Part shown: positions 1 through 6,175 of the stretch, piece by piece
How the letters are laid out: each line of letters opens with the position of its first letter
Position numbering within the stretch: the first letter of the stretch is position 1
Origin: Neisseriaceae bacterium
GTDB lineage: Bacteria; Pseudomonadota; Gammaproteobacteria; Burkholderiales; Chromobacteriaceae
Direction of reading: 5' to 3'
Assembly: GCA_027489245.1 (NCBI GenBank)
Contig: JAIYAC010000025.1
Span: forward strand, 186,001 to 250,000
Length of the DNA: 64,000 nucleotides
Program-made: the position numbers and the translations under genes
Notes under the pieces: model-generated
Seen by the model: the letters and a program-made list of their open reading frames with translations, nothing else
Databases searched by the model: none
What the model was told of the DNA's origin: nothing

Positions 1-2
1 CT

Positions 3-239
3 GCCTGGGCTGCCTTGTTGGCCGCACCGGCATTGTGGCGCGGCCAGCCATTACGCCAGCTCATGCCACCGGTGCTGGGGGCCTGCCTGCTGTGGGCGGC
101 TGGTTCCGAGCTGGGGCAGGCGCTCTTTACCACGACACGCAGTGCCGAGGTGCTGGACGCGGTGGCCGACATGGCCGGCGCCTTGACCGGCGTCATGTTG
201 GCCGCGCATGGCATCGCCCTGTGGCGTGCGCGGGTGTAA
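3..239 (+). CDS. VanZ-like membrane protein, C-terminal part
   Basis: The open frame enters from the left edge, so the N-terminus is missing; about 78 residues remain, ending at TAA. The visible part has a hydrophobic helix (VLGACLLWAAG), then a Glu-Gln pair, an Arg and an Asp-x-x-x-D-x-x-G pattern (SELGQALF, DAVADMAGALTG), then a last hydrophobic helix. This spacing resembles the C-terminal half of small VanZ-family membrane proteins, whose cellular role is mostly unknown. The VanZ call is inference from that pattern. It lies 27 bp before pepP and could be co-transcribed with it. Confidence 0.5.
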   Translation, partial: AWAALLAAPALWRGQPLRQLMPPVLGACLLWAAGSELGQALFTTTRSAEVLDAVADMAGALTGVMLAAHGIALWRARV

Positions 240-266
240 ACTGGGCGCCGTTTTCTCCTGCCGGGT

Positions 267-1565
267 ATGAACACCATGCCACTTAGCCTGCAACACCGCC
301 GCCAGCAGCTGCTGGCCAGCCTGGGGGATGCCATCGCCGTGCTGCCTACCGCACCGCTGGTGATCCGCAATGCCGACGCGCATTACCCCTACCGCGCCGA
401 CAGCCACTTTTTGTACCTTACCGCGTTTGACGAGCCGGAAGCCGTGCTGGTGATGGATGGCCGCCGCGGCAAGTCCATACTGTTTTGCCGTGACAAGAAC
501 CTGGACATGGAAATCTGGGATGGTTTCCGTTACGGCCCGGCAGCGGCGGCCGAAGCATTCGGTTTTGACGAGGCCTACAGCATCAGCGAGCTGGATACCC
601 GCTTGCCCACGCTGCTGGAAAACGTGCCCGCGCTGTACTGGCCGGTAGGTAATGCGCCGATCGATACCCGCGTGGCCGGCTGGCTGGCCAGTGTGCGCAG
701 CCGTGCCCGCGCCGGTGTAGACGCGCCCGCACAGTACGGCGATCTGCTGCCGCTGATCGACACTATGCGGCTGCGCAAGGACGAGCGCGAGCTGGCGGTG
801 CTGCACCGTGCCGGGCAAATCTCGGCCGAGGCGCACGTGCGCGCCATGCGCGCTACCCGCCCGGGCATGTACGAGTACGAAGTGGAAGCCGAGCTGCTGC
901 ACCATTTCATCCGCAACGGTGCGCGCTACCCGGCCTACGAAAGCATCGTCGCGGGTGGCGCCAACGCCTGCACGCTGCATTATGCGGCCAACAATGCCCG
1001 GCTCAACGATGGTGACTTGCTGCTGATCGACGCCGGCTGCGAGTTCCGCGGCTACGCTGGCGACATCACGCGTACCTTTCCGGTAAATGGGCGCTTTAGC
1101 GGCCCGCAGCGCGACCTGTACGACGTGGTACTGGCCGCCGAGCTGGCCGCCATCGATACCATCGCTCCCGGCGTGGCACTGAACGTACCGGCCGACGCTG
1201 CGCTTCGGGTGCTGGTGCAGGGCATGCTGGACTACAAGCTGCTGCAGGGAACGGTGGACGGGGTGATCGAGTCGGGCGAATACCGCCGCTTCTATATGCA
1301 CGGCATTGGCCATTTCATTGGTCTGGACGTGCACGACGTGGGCCTGCGCAAGCCAGGCGGCCAGTGGCGCACCTTTGAGCCCGGCATGTGCACCACCATC
1401 GAGCCAGGCTTGTACATTCGCCCGGACGACAGCGTACCGGCGGCGTACCACCATATCGGTATCCGGATCGAGGACAATGTGCAGGTCACGGCCACTGGCC
1501 ACCATGTGTATACCGATGCGGCACCAAAACGTATCGACGAGATCGAAGCCCTGATGCAGGCCTGA
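267..1565 (+). CDS. pepP: Xaa-Pro aminopeptidase (aminopeptidase P)
   Basis: A cytoplasmic M24 metallopeptidase that removes an N-terminal residue preceding proline. The 432-residue length matches E. coli PepP (about 440). The N-terminal creatinase-like domain covers roughly residues 1-170 and the pita-bread catalytic domain follows. The five dimetal ligands can be placed: Asp255 (LLIDAGC), Asp266 (YAGDITRTF), His349 (HGIGHFIGLDVHD), Glu379 (TIEPGLYI) and Glu402 (GIRIEDN). A second in-frame ATG nine bases in is an equally possible start. It stands at the head of a ubiquinone-hydroxylase pair, an arrangement common in proteobacteria (pepP-ubiH). Confidence 0.93.
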   Translation: MNTMPLSLQHRRQQLLASLGDAIAVLPTAPLVIRNADAHYPYRADSHFLYLTAFDEPEAVLVMDGRRGKSILFCRDKNLDMEIWDGFRYGPAAAAEAFGFDEAYSISELDTRLPTLLENVPALYWPVGNAPIDTRVAGWLASVRSRARAGVDAPAQYGDLLPLIDTMRLRKDERELAVLHRAGQISAEAHVRAMRATRPGMYEYEVEAELLHHFIRNGARYPAYESIVAGGANACTLHYAANNARLNDGDLLLIDAGCEFRGYAGDITRTFPVNGRFSGPQRDLYDVVLAAELAAIDTIAPGVALNVPADAALRVLVQGMLDYKLLQGTVDGVIESGEYRRFYMHGIGHFIGLDVHDVGLRKPGGQWRTFEPGMCTTIEPGLYIRPDDSVPAAYHHIGIRIEDNVQVTATGHHVYTDAAPKRIDEIEALMQA

Positions 1566-1606
1566 TGCCTGCGCCAATGTGGAGGCCGCGCTGGCGGCAA
1601 TAAAGC

Positions 1607-2776
1607 ATGCAGAACATACCTCAGCATAGTGATGTGGTGATCGTGGGCGGTGGCCCGGTAGGCGCCCTGGCCGCCCTGCGCCTGGCGCAGGCGGGCCGAC
1701 AGGTGGTGTTGATCGAGGCGCGCGCCGAAAACGAGCCGGTACGCGACGCCCGCGCCCTGGCGCTATCGTGGTACAGCCGCGAGCAGCTGGCGCTGGCCGG
1801 CGCCTGGCCGGACAGCCTGCCGGCCACGGTAATCGACACCGTACACGTGTCGCAGCAGGGCGGTTTTGGCCGCACCGTGCTACAGCATACCGACCTGGGC
1901 TTACCGCACCTGGGTGCGGTTATTGACTACCCGGTACTGACCGCGGCGCTGGCGCAAGCCTTGGCGGACTCTGGCGTGACCGTGTTGTGGCAAACCCGTG
2001 TAGAGCAGGCCCGCGCACTGGCGCGCTACGCCACCGTGACGCTGCGCCAGGCCGATGGTACGCAGGCCACGCTGACCAGCCGCCTGCTGGTGCTGGCCGA
2101 GGGCGGGGCGCTGGCGGAAAGCCTGCCGGGCATCCGCCGCCACGTACACGACTACCAGCAAAGCGCGGTGCTGGCGCAGGTGGAAACCAGCCAGCCGCAT
2201 CAGCACCGTGCGTACGAGCGCTTTGCCAGCGACGGCCCGTTTGCCCTGCTGCCGCACGGCGACAGCATGATGCTGGTGTGGACGCGCAGCCACGACGATG
2301 CCGCCCGCCTGCGCGATGCCGACGATGCCGTGGTGCTGGCCGAGCTGCAGCAGGCTTTTGGCGAGCGTTTGGGCCGCTTTACCACCATTGGCCCGCGTGT
2401 CGTGTTCCCGCTGGCGCTGCGCCAGCTGAACCGCGTCACCTCCGGTCGGGTGGTGATGATAGGCAACGCCGCACAAACCATGCATCCGGTGGCCGCGCAG
2501 GGTTTCAATCTGGGCCTGCGCGATGCGGTAGGCCTGGTAGACGCACTGGCTGGCGTGGCCGACCCGGGTGACGCCGCCGTGCTGCGCCGCTACAGTGCCA
2601 GCCGCCGGGTGGATAGCCACGCCGTAGTGGGCTTCACACACGGCCTGATCCAGCTGTTCGACGGCCATCACCCGGTAGTGAAAACACTGCGCGGGGTGGG
2701 TATGTCGGCGGTAGACGCCGTGGCGCCGGCGCGGCGTGCCTTCGCCAGCCATCTGGTGTTTGGCGTCGGTGCGTAG
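1607..2776 (+). CDS. ubiH: Ubiquinone biosynthesis FAD monooxygenase, UbiH type
   Basis: A 389-residue class A flavoprotein hydroxylase that would hydroxylate the ring of a polyprenyl phenol intermediate in ubiquinone synthesis. The Rossmann FAD motif is at residues 9-20 (VVIVGGGPVGA). The second FAD/NADPH fingerprint, with GNAAQTMHPVAAQGFNLG, starts near residue 286 and is typical of the UbiH/UbiF/VisC/COQ6 family. It follows pepP by 41 bp and is followed by a second paralogue, so the two probably perform different ring positions. Which position this one hydroxylates cannot be fixed from sequence alone; UbiH is the best match by neighbourhood with pepP. Confidence 0.85.
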   Translation: MQNIPQHSDVVIVGGGPVGALAALRLAQAGRQVVLIEARAENEPVRDARALALSWYSREQLALAGAWPDSLPATVIDTVHVSQQGGFGRTVLQHTDLGLPHLGAVIDYPVLTAALAQALADSGVTVLWQTRVEQARALARYATVTLRQADGTQATLTSRLLVLAEGGALAESLPGIRRHVHDYQQSAVLAQVETSQPHQHRAYERFASDGPFALLPHGDSMMLVWTRSHDDAARLRDADDAVVLAELQQAFGERLGRFTTIGPRVVFPLALRQLNRVTSGRVVMIGNAAQTMHPVAAQGFNLGLRDAVGLVDALAGVADPGDAAVLRRYSASRRVDSHAVVGFTHGLIQLFDGHHPVVKTLRGVGMSAVDAVAPARRAFASHLVFGVGA

Positions 2777-2790
2777 CCTTTGCCGTTTTC

Positions 2791-2823
2791 CTGCGGCCAA
2801 CCTTGGGTTAAGGTTGGCCGCAG
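2791..2823. repeat. Inverted pair of uptake-like repeat between the two ubi genes
   Basis: Two copies of the 10-mer GGTTGGCCGC face each other and form a perfect 14-bp stem (CTGCGGCCAACCTT and its complement) with a 5-nt loop. There is no long T tract, so it may be only a partial terminator between ubiH and the next hydroxylase. The stem lies upstream of the chosen start of the next gene, which argues against the longer reading frame that would run through it. Confidence 0.85.
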
Positions 2824-2842
2824 CCATGTCAGAAAGCAGAAA

Positions 2843-3997
2843 ATGAACGAGCAATACGATGTGCTGGTAGTGGGTGGCGGCCTGGTGGGCGCCGCCCTGG
2901 CGCTGGCGCTGGACAAGCAAGGCCGCCGCGTGGCGCTGGTAGAGGGGCAGGGCGAGTCGCTCGATAGCCTGCACGACGGCTGGGATGCGCGCATCTATGC
3001 CATCAGCCCGGCTAACCGTGCCTTTCTGGCGGGGCTGGGTGCCTGGGCGGACATGTCGCGCATCGGCACTATCACCAGCATGGATGTACGCGGCGACCAG
3101 GGCGGGCAAATTGCTTTTTCGGCTGCCGACGCCGGCGCCGAGGCGCTGGCCTGGATCGCCGAAAACCGCTGGCTGCTGGCCGCCATCTGGCAGCAGCTGC
3201 AGCACGCCAGCGGGGTGGAAGTGATTCGTGGCCAGCGCCCGCAGGCACTGTGGCAGGCGGCGCAGCACGCCGGCCTGGTGCTGGAAGATGGCCGCAAGCT
3301 GCAGGCGCAGCTGATTGTGGGGGCGGACGGGGCGAATTCCTGGGTGCGCCAGCAAAGCGGCATTGCGGCCAACATCAAACCCTACGGCCACAGCGGGGTG
3401 GTGGCCAACTTTGCTTGCGAAAAGCCGCATGGCGATATCGCGCGCCAGTGGTTTCTGGGCGATGGCATCCTGGCTTGGCTGCCTATGCCGGGTAACCGTA
3501 TCAGCATGGTGTGGTCTACCAGCCAGCCCGAGCCGCTGCTGGCGCTGCCGGCCGAGCGCCTGGCCGAGGTAGTGGCCGACGCCGGTGGCCACGTGCTGGG
3601 GCGCCTGGATGTGCTGACGCCCGCCGCGGCGTTTCCGCTGCGGCTGATTACGCCAGAGCAGGTGATTGCCGAGCGCGTGGCCTTGGTGGGCGATGCCGCC
3701 CATACCGTTCACCCGCTGGCCGGGCAGGGTGTCAACCTGGGCTTTCAGGACGCAGCCAGGTTGGCCGCAGCGCTGGCCGGCCAGGCCGACTGCGGCCAGT
3801 GGCTGGCGCTACGCCGCTATGAACGAAGCCGCAAGGAAGCTGTCCGAACCATGCAAATCACCTGCGATGCCCTGTTTGGCCTGTTTCATGCCAAGCAGAC
3901 GCCGGGCCTGGCCTGGCTGCGCAATACCGGGCTGAACCTGACTAACCGCCTGCCGCTCATCAAGCGTCAGCTCGCCCGCCACGCGGTGGGTTTTTAA
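2843..3997 (+). CDS. Ubiquinone biosynthesis hydroxylase, UbiH/UbiF/COQ6 family
   Basis: A 384-residue FAD-dependent monooxygenase of ubiquinone synthesis, paralogous to the preceding gene. FAD motif VLVVGGGLVGAALALAL lies at residues 7-23, a typical WDARIYAIS segment follows near residue 46, and the GDAAHTVHPLAGQGVNLG fingerprint starts near residue 283. I chose the ATG preceded by AGAAAGCAGAAA, because the frame upstream crosses a palindromic stem. UbiF, UbiI or UbiM are possible identities; Neisseriales use variable sets of these enzymes. A copy of the genome repeat lies in frame here as rare codons AGG-TTG-GCC-GCA (3758-3769). Confidence 0.87.
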   Translation: MNEQYDVLVVGGGLVGAALALALDKQGRRVALVEGQGESLDSLHDGWDARIYAISPANRAFLAGLGAWADMSRIGTITSMDVRGDQGGQIAFSAADAGAEALAWIAENRWLLAAIWQQLQHASGVEVIRGQRPQALWQAAQHAGLVLEDGRKLQAQLIVGADGANSWVRQQSGIAANIKPYGHSGVVANFACEKPHGDIARQWFLGDGILAWLPMPGNRISMVWSTSQPEPLLALPAERLAEVVADAGGHVLGRLDVLTPAAAFPLRLITPEQVIAERVALVGDAAHTVHPLAGQGVNLGFQDAARLAAALAGQADCGQWLALRRYERSRKEAVRTMQITCDALFGLFHAKQTPGLAWLRNTGLNLTNRLPLIKRQLARHAVGF

Positions 3998-4016
3998 CTG
4001 TATTCAAAGGACTACC

Positions 4017-4775
4017 ATGTCATTCCGTCTTCGCCAGTTTGCACTGGCCACCCTGATGTTGCCGCTAATGGCCTGCAGTGCCTCTGCCGCCGAAGAAAGC
4101 GCCGACACGGTCAAGGCCGCTTTCAAAACCAAGTTTCCACAGCACGAAGTCAGCACTGTGCAGCCCGCACCGGTAAACGGCCTGTACGAGGTGGTGGTGA
4201 AAATGAAGCGTGGCGGGCGCGAAGAATTCACGGTGGTGTACGTGGATGGCAAGGTGGATCATCTGATTACCGGCGACCTGATCGACACCAAAACCCGCCG
4301 CAGCGTGACCGAAGCCCGTCTGGAAGATTTGAACAAGGTGGTGGTGGACTGGAAAACCCTGCCGCTGGCCAAGGCCATCAAGGAAGTGCGCGGCAAGGGC
4401 GAGCGCCAGCTGGTGGTGTTCTCCGACCCGGACTGCCCGTACTGCAAACAGCTGGAACGCGAATCACTGGCCAAGCTGGATAACGTCACCATTTACACTT
4501 TCCTGTACCCGCTGGCGCAGCTGCACCCGGACGCCGAGCGCAAGTCGCGCCAGATCTGGTGCAGCAAAGACCCGGCACAAAGTTGGACAGCTTTCATGCG
4601 TAGCGGCAGCAAGCTGGCCGGTAAAGACAACTGCGCCACCCCGCTGGCCGAGATCGCCGCACTGGGCGAAAAGCTGGGCATCACGGGTACTCCGGCGCTG
4701 ATCTTCCCGAATGGCACGCTGGTGCCTGGCGCCATTCCGCTGGAGGCGATTGAGGAAAACCTGGCCGCCAAGTAA
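4017..4775 (+). CDS. dsbC: Periplasmic disulfide isomerase DsbC
   Basis: A periplasmic protein-disulfide isomerase of 252 residues. The N-terminus has a signal sequence (basic start, hydrophobic core, then CSASA-AEE); signal peptidase I cleavage after ASA is likely, although a Cys at residue 20 leaves a weak lipobox possible. An N-terminal dimerisation domain occupies about residues 25-90. The thioredoxin-like domain carries the active site Cys140-Pro-Tyr-Cys143, and cis-Pro is in GITGTPALIFPNG. A further Cys pair (WCSKD and DNCATP) matches the structural disulfide of DsbC. It follows the ubi gene by 19 bp. Confidence 0.93.
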   Translation: MSFRLRQFALATLMLPLMACSASAAEESADTVKAAFKTKFPQHEVSTVQPAPVNGLYEVVVKMKRGGREEFTVVYVDGKVDHLITGDLIDTKTRRSVTEARLEDLNKVVVDWKTLPLAKAIKEVRGKGERQLVVFSDPDCPYCKQLERESLAKLDNVTIYTFLYPLAQLHPDAERKSRQIWCSKDPAQSWTAFMRSGSKLAGKDNCATPLAEIAALGEKLGITGTPALIFPNGTLVPGAIPLEAIEENLAAK

Positions 4776-4778
4776 GCC

Positions 4779-5339
4779 ATGCAATTTTTGCCGCACAGCC
4801 AGGGGGAGCGGCTGCTGGCCAGCGCATTGCTGGCGGTGGCACTCCACCTGACAGCCTATTTGCTGCTGGATGGCTTGCCTCCGGCGAGCCAAAGTCAGCT
4901 TGGCCTGAGCGTGCGCCTGGCCACCCTGCCTGGCCCAATGCAAACGGTACCGCAAGAAGCCCAGGCTCAGGCACTGGCAGCCCCGGCGCTGCCAGTGCCT
5001 GATGCGGCCAACCCTGAGCAGCCCAGCGAGGCCATGCCGCTCCGTCCGCTGGCGCTGGCGCGCTATTACCCGGCCAGCGAGCTGGACACGCTGGCCGAGC
5101 CGCTGCAGCCCATTCTGCTCCCTGATCTGGAAGACGAGCTGCCGCCAGACACGATACTGGATGTCTATATTGACTATCAGGGTATCGTACAGCGCGTGGT
5201 ACTGCCGGAAGGGCTGGATGAGCACTTTGCTGCGCAGGTCATGCAGCGTTTTCAAGTGGCACGTTTTTCTCCGGCCATGAAAGATGGCATGCCGGTAAAT
5301 AGCTTCAAACGCATAGCGCTACAGCCGGAAGACTTGTGA
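4779..5339 (+). CDS. TonB-like C-terminal domain protein, membrane anchored
   Basis: A 186-residue protein that starts 3 bp after dsbC. It has one N-terminal membrane helix (LLASALLAVALHLTAYLLL), a Pro/Ala/Gln-rich linker to about residue 110, and a C-terminal domain with an LDVYIDYQGIVQRV strand and ARFSPAMKDGMPV near the end. The layout (anchor, linker, small beta domain with FxPA near the C-terminus) resembles TonB-family energy transducers, but no ExbB/ExbD or receptor gene is near and the length is short. The TonB-like label is tentative; an envelope protein of unknown function is the safe reading. Confidence 0.6.
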   Translation: MQFLPHSQGERLLASALLAVALHLTAYLLLDGLPPASQSQLGLSVRLATLPGPMQTVPQEAQAQALAAPALPVPDAANPEQPSEAMPLRPLALARYYPASELDTLAEPLQPILLPDLEDELPPDTILDVYIDYQGIVQRVVLPEGLDEHFAAQVMQRFQVARFSPAMKDGMPVNSFKRIALQPEDL

Positions 5340-5445
5340 AACGATCGTTTCATGGTAAATTTGCCACAGCCAGTATCTATGGCGGCTAACAACACATGAA
5401 CCGGTGGGCGCCAGCCGCACCACCCAGTATAGAGAAGGAATCAAT

Positions 5446-5703
5446 ATGTCCGATTTGAAAGCCCTGTTCGAACAAGCTCAGAAAGATGTGACCAGCCTGG
5501 CCGAGCGCCCGGATAACCAGACATTGCTGCAGCTGTATGCGCTGTTTAAACAAGCTACCGAAGGGGATGTGCAGGGCGAGCGCCCAGGCATGATGGACTT
5601 TATCAACCGTGCCAAATACGACGCATGGGGCAAGCTGCAAGGCCAAAATGCCGAGCAAGCAATGCAAGGTTATGTGGACGTTGTCAAACAACTGATGGCG
5701 TAA
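5446..5703 (+). CDS. Acyl-CoA-binding protein
   Basis: An 85-residue cytoplasmic protein with the full acyl-CoA-binding fold. The helix-2 motif LLQLYALFKQATEGD sits near residues 26-40 and the helix-3 motif FINRAKYDAWGKLQG near residues 51-65, holding the conserved Tyr, Lys and Trp residues that contact CoA. Length matches the family (85-90 residues). A good ribosome binding site (AGAAGGAA) precedes the ATG. It would bind long-chain acyl-CoA esters and buffer or deliver them; the neighbouring genes give no further clue. A strong terminator follows before the polysaccharide locus. Confidence 0.92.
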   Translation: MSDLKALFEQAQKDVTSLAERPDNQTLLQLYALFKQATEGDVQGERPGMMDFINRAKYDAWGKLQGQNAEQAMQGYVDVVKQLMA

Positions 5704-5766
5704 ATCGGCCTTTAATAAAAACTTCGCTTGATGACGGCTGACTTTGCCAGCAATTCACGCCATAAT

Positions 5767-5802
5767 GCAAAGGGTTGGTTTCCAATCCTTTGCTTTTTTT
5801 TT
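5767..5802 (+). terminator. Rho-independent terminator in front of the polysaccharide locus
   Basis: A 12-bp stem (GCAAAGGGTTGG with one G-T pair, loop TTT) is followed by nine T residues. It ends only 12 bases before the ATG of the next gene, with the ribosome binding site TCTGGAG directly after the T run. It can end the acbp transcript, but it may equally act as an attenuator in the leader of the locus if the promoter lies upstream. Confidence 0.85.
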
Positions 5803-5814
5803 CTGGAGTGTCTT

Positions 5815-6105
5815 ATGAAGAAAAGCCTTATTGCTGCCATGATCCTGGCCGCTGCCGCGATGCCAACCTTTGCCCAGACTGCTGGTGCAGTTTCTGGTGG
5901 TGCTACCGGTAGTTCTGCTGGCGTAGCCGCTGGTGGTGCTGGTGCTGGTGCTGGCGCCGGTACTGTTGCTGGTACTGTTGCTGGTGGTGCTGCTGCTGGC
6001 GCTGCTGCTGCGAGCTTGTCGCTTGGTACCGTTGCTGCTATTGGCGCAGCTGCAGCTGCAGCTGTTGCTGCAGCGTCGAGCAACTCGACTACCACTCACC
6101 ACTAA
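5815..6105 (+). CDS. Small secreted Gly/Ala-rich protein, YjbE/GfcA-like
   Basis: A 96-residue protein with a clean signal peptide (MKKSLIAAMILAAAAMPTFAQ) and a mature part made almost only of Gly, Ala, Ser, Val and Thr, ending SSNSTTTHH. The small, low-complexity secreted composition and the place directly before a YjbH-like gene match YjbE/GfcA proteins that open the yjbEFGH and group 4 capsule operons; their molecular role is unknown. The DNA is built from repeated GGTGCT and GCTGCT units, so the length may vary between strains. Hairpin terminators stand on both sides of the gene. Confidence 0.7.
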   Translation: MKKSLIAAMILAAAAMPTFAQTAGAVSGGATGSSAGVAAGGAGAGAGAGTVAGTVAGGAAAGAAAASLSLGTVAAIGAAAAAAVAAASSNSTTTHH

Positions 6106-6120
6106 GCCTTTGCTTGGTCG

Positions 6121-6155
6121 AAAGCTACCCCTGCCTGGCTCGGGTAGCTTTTTTT
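6121..6155 (+). terminator. Hairpin terminator between the YjbE-like and YjbH-like genes
   Basis: A 10-bp stem (AAAGCTACCC and GGGTAGCTTT), an 11-nt loop and seven T residues follow the small gene by 15 bases. It would make the small gene much more abundant than the downstream genes, or require antitermination for the rest of the operon. Confidence 0.8.
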
Positions 6156-6175
6156 GCTTCCCTTCCGGATATCTC

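Noticed and set aside
51..1577. Long open frame on the minus strand opposite pepP (and similar ones opposite ubi genes, glcB, sdaA, glyA and dbpA)
   Set aside because: They are exact shadows of well recognised genes in GC-rich DNA, with no family motif or ribosome binding site.
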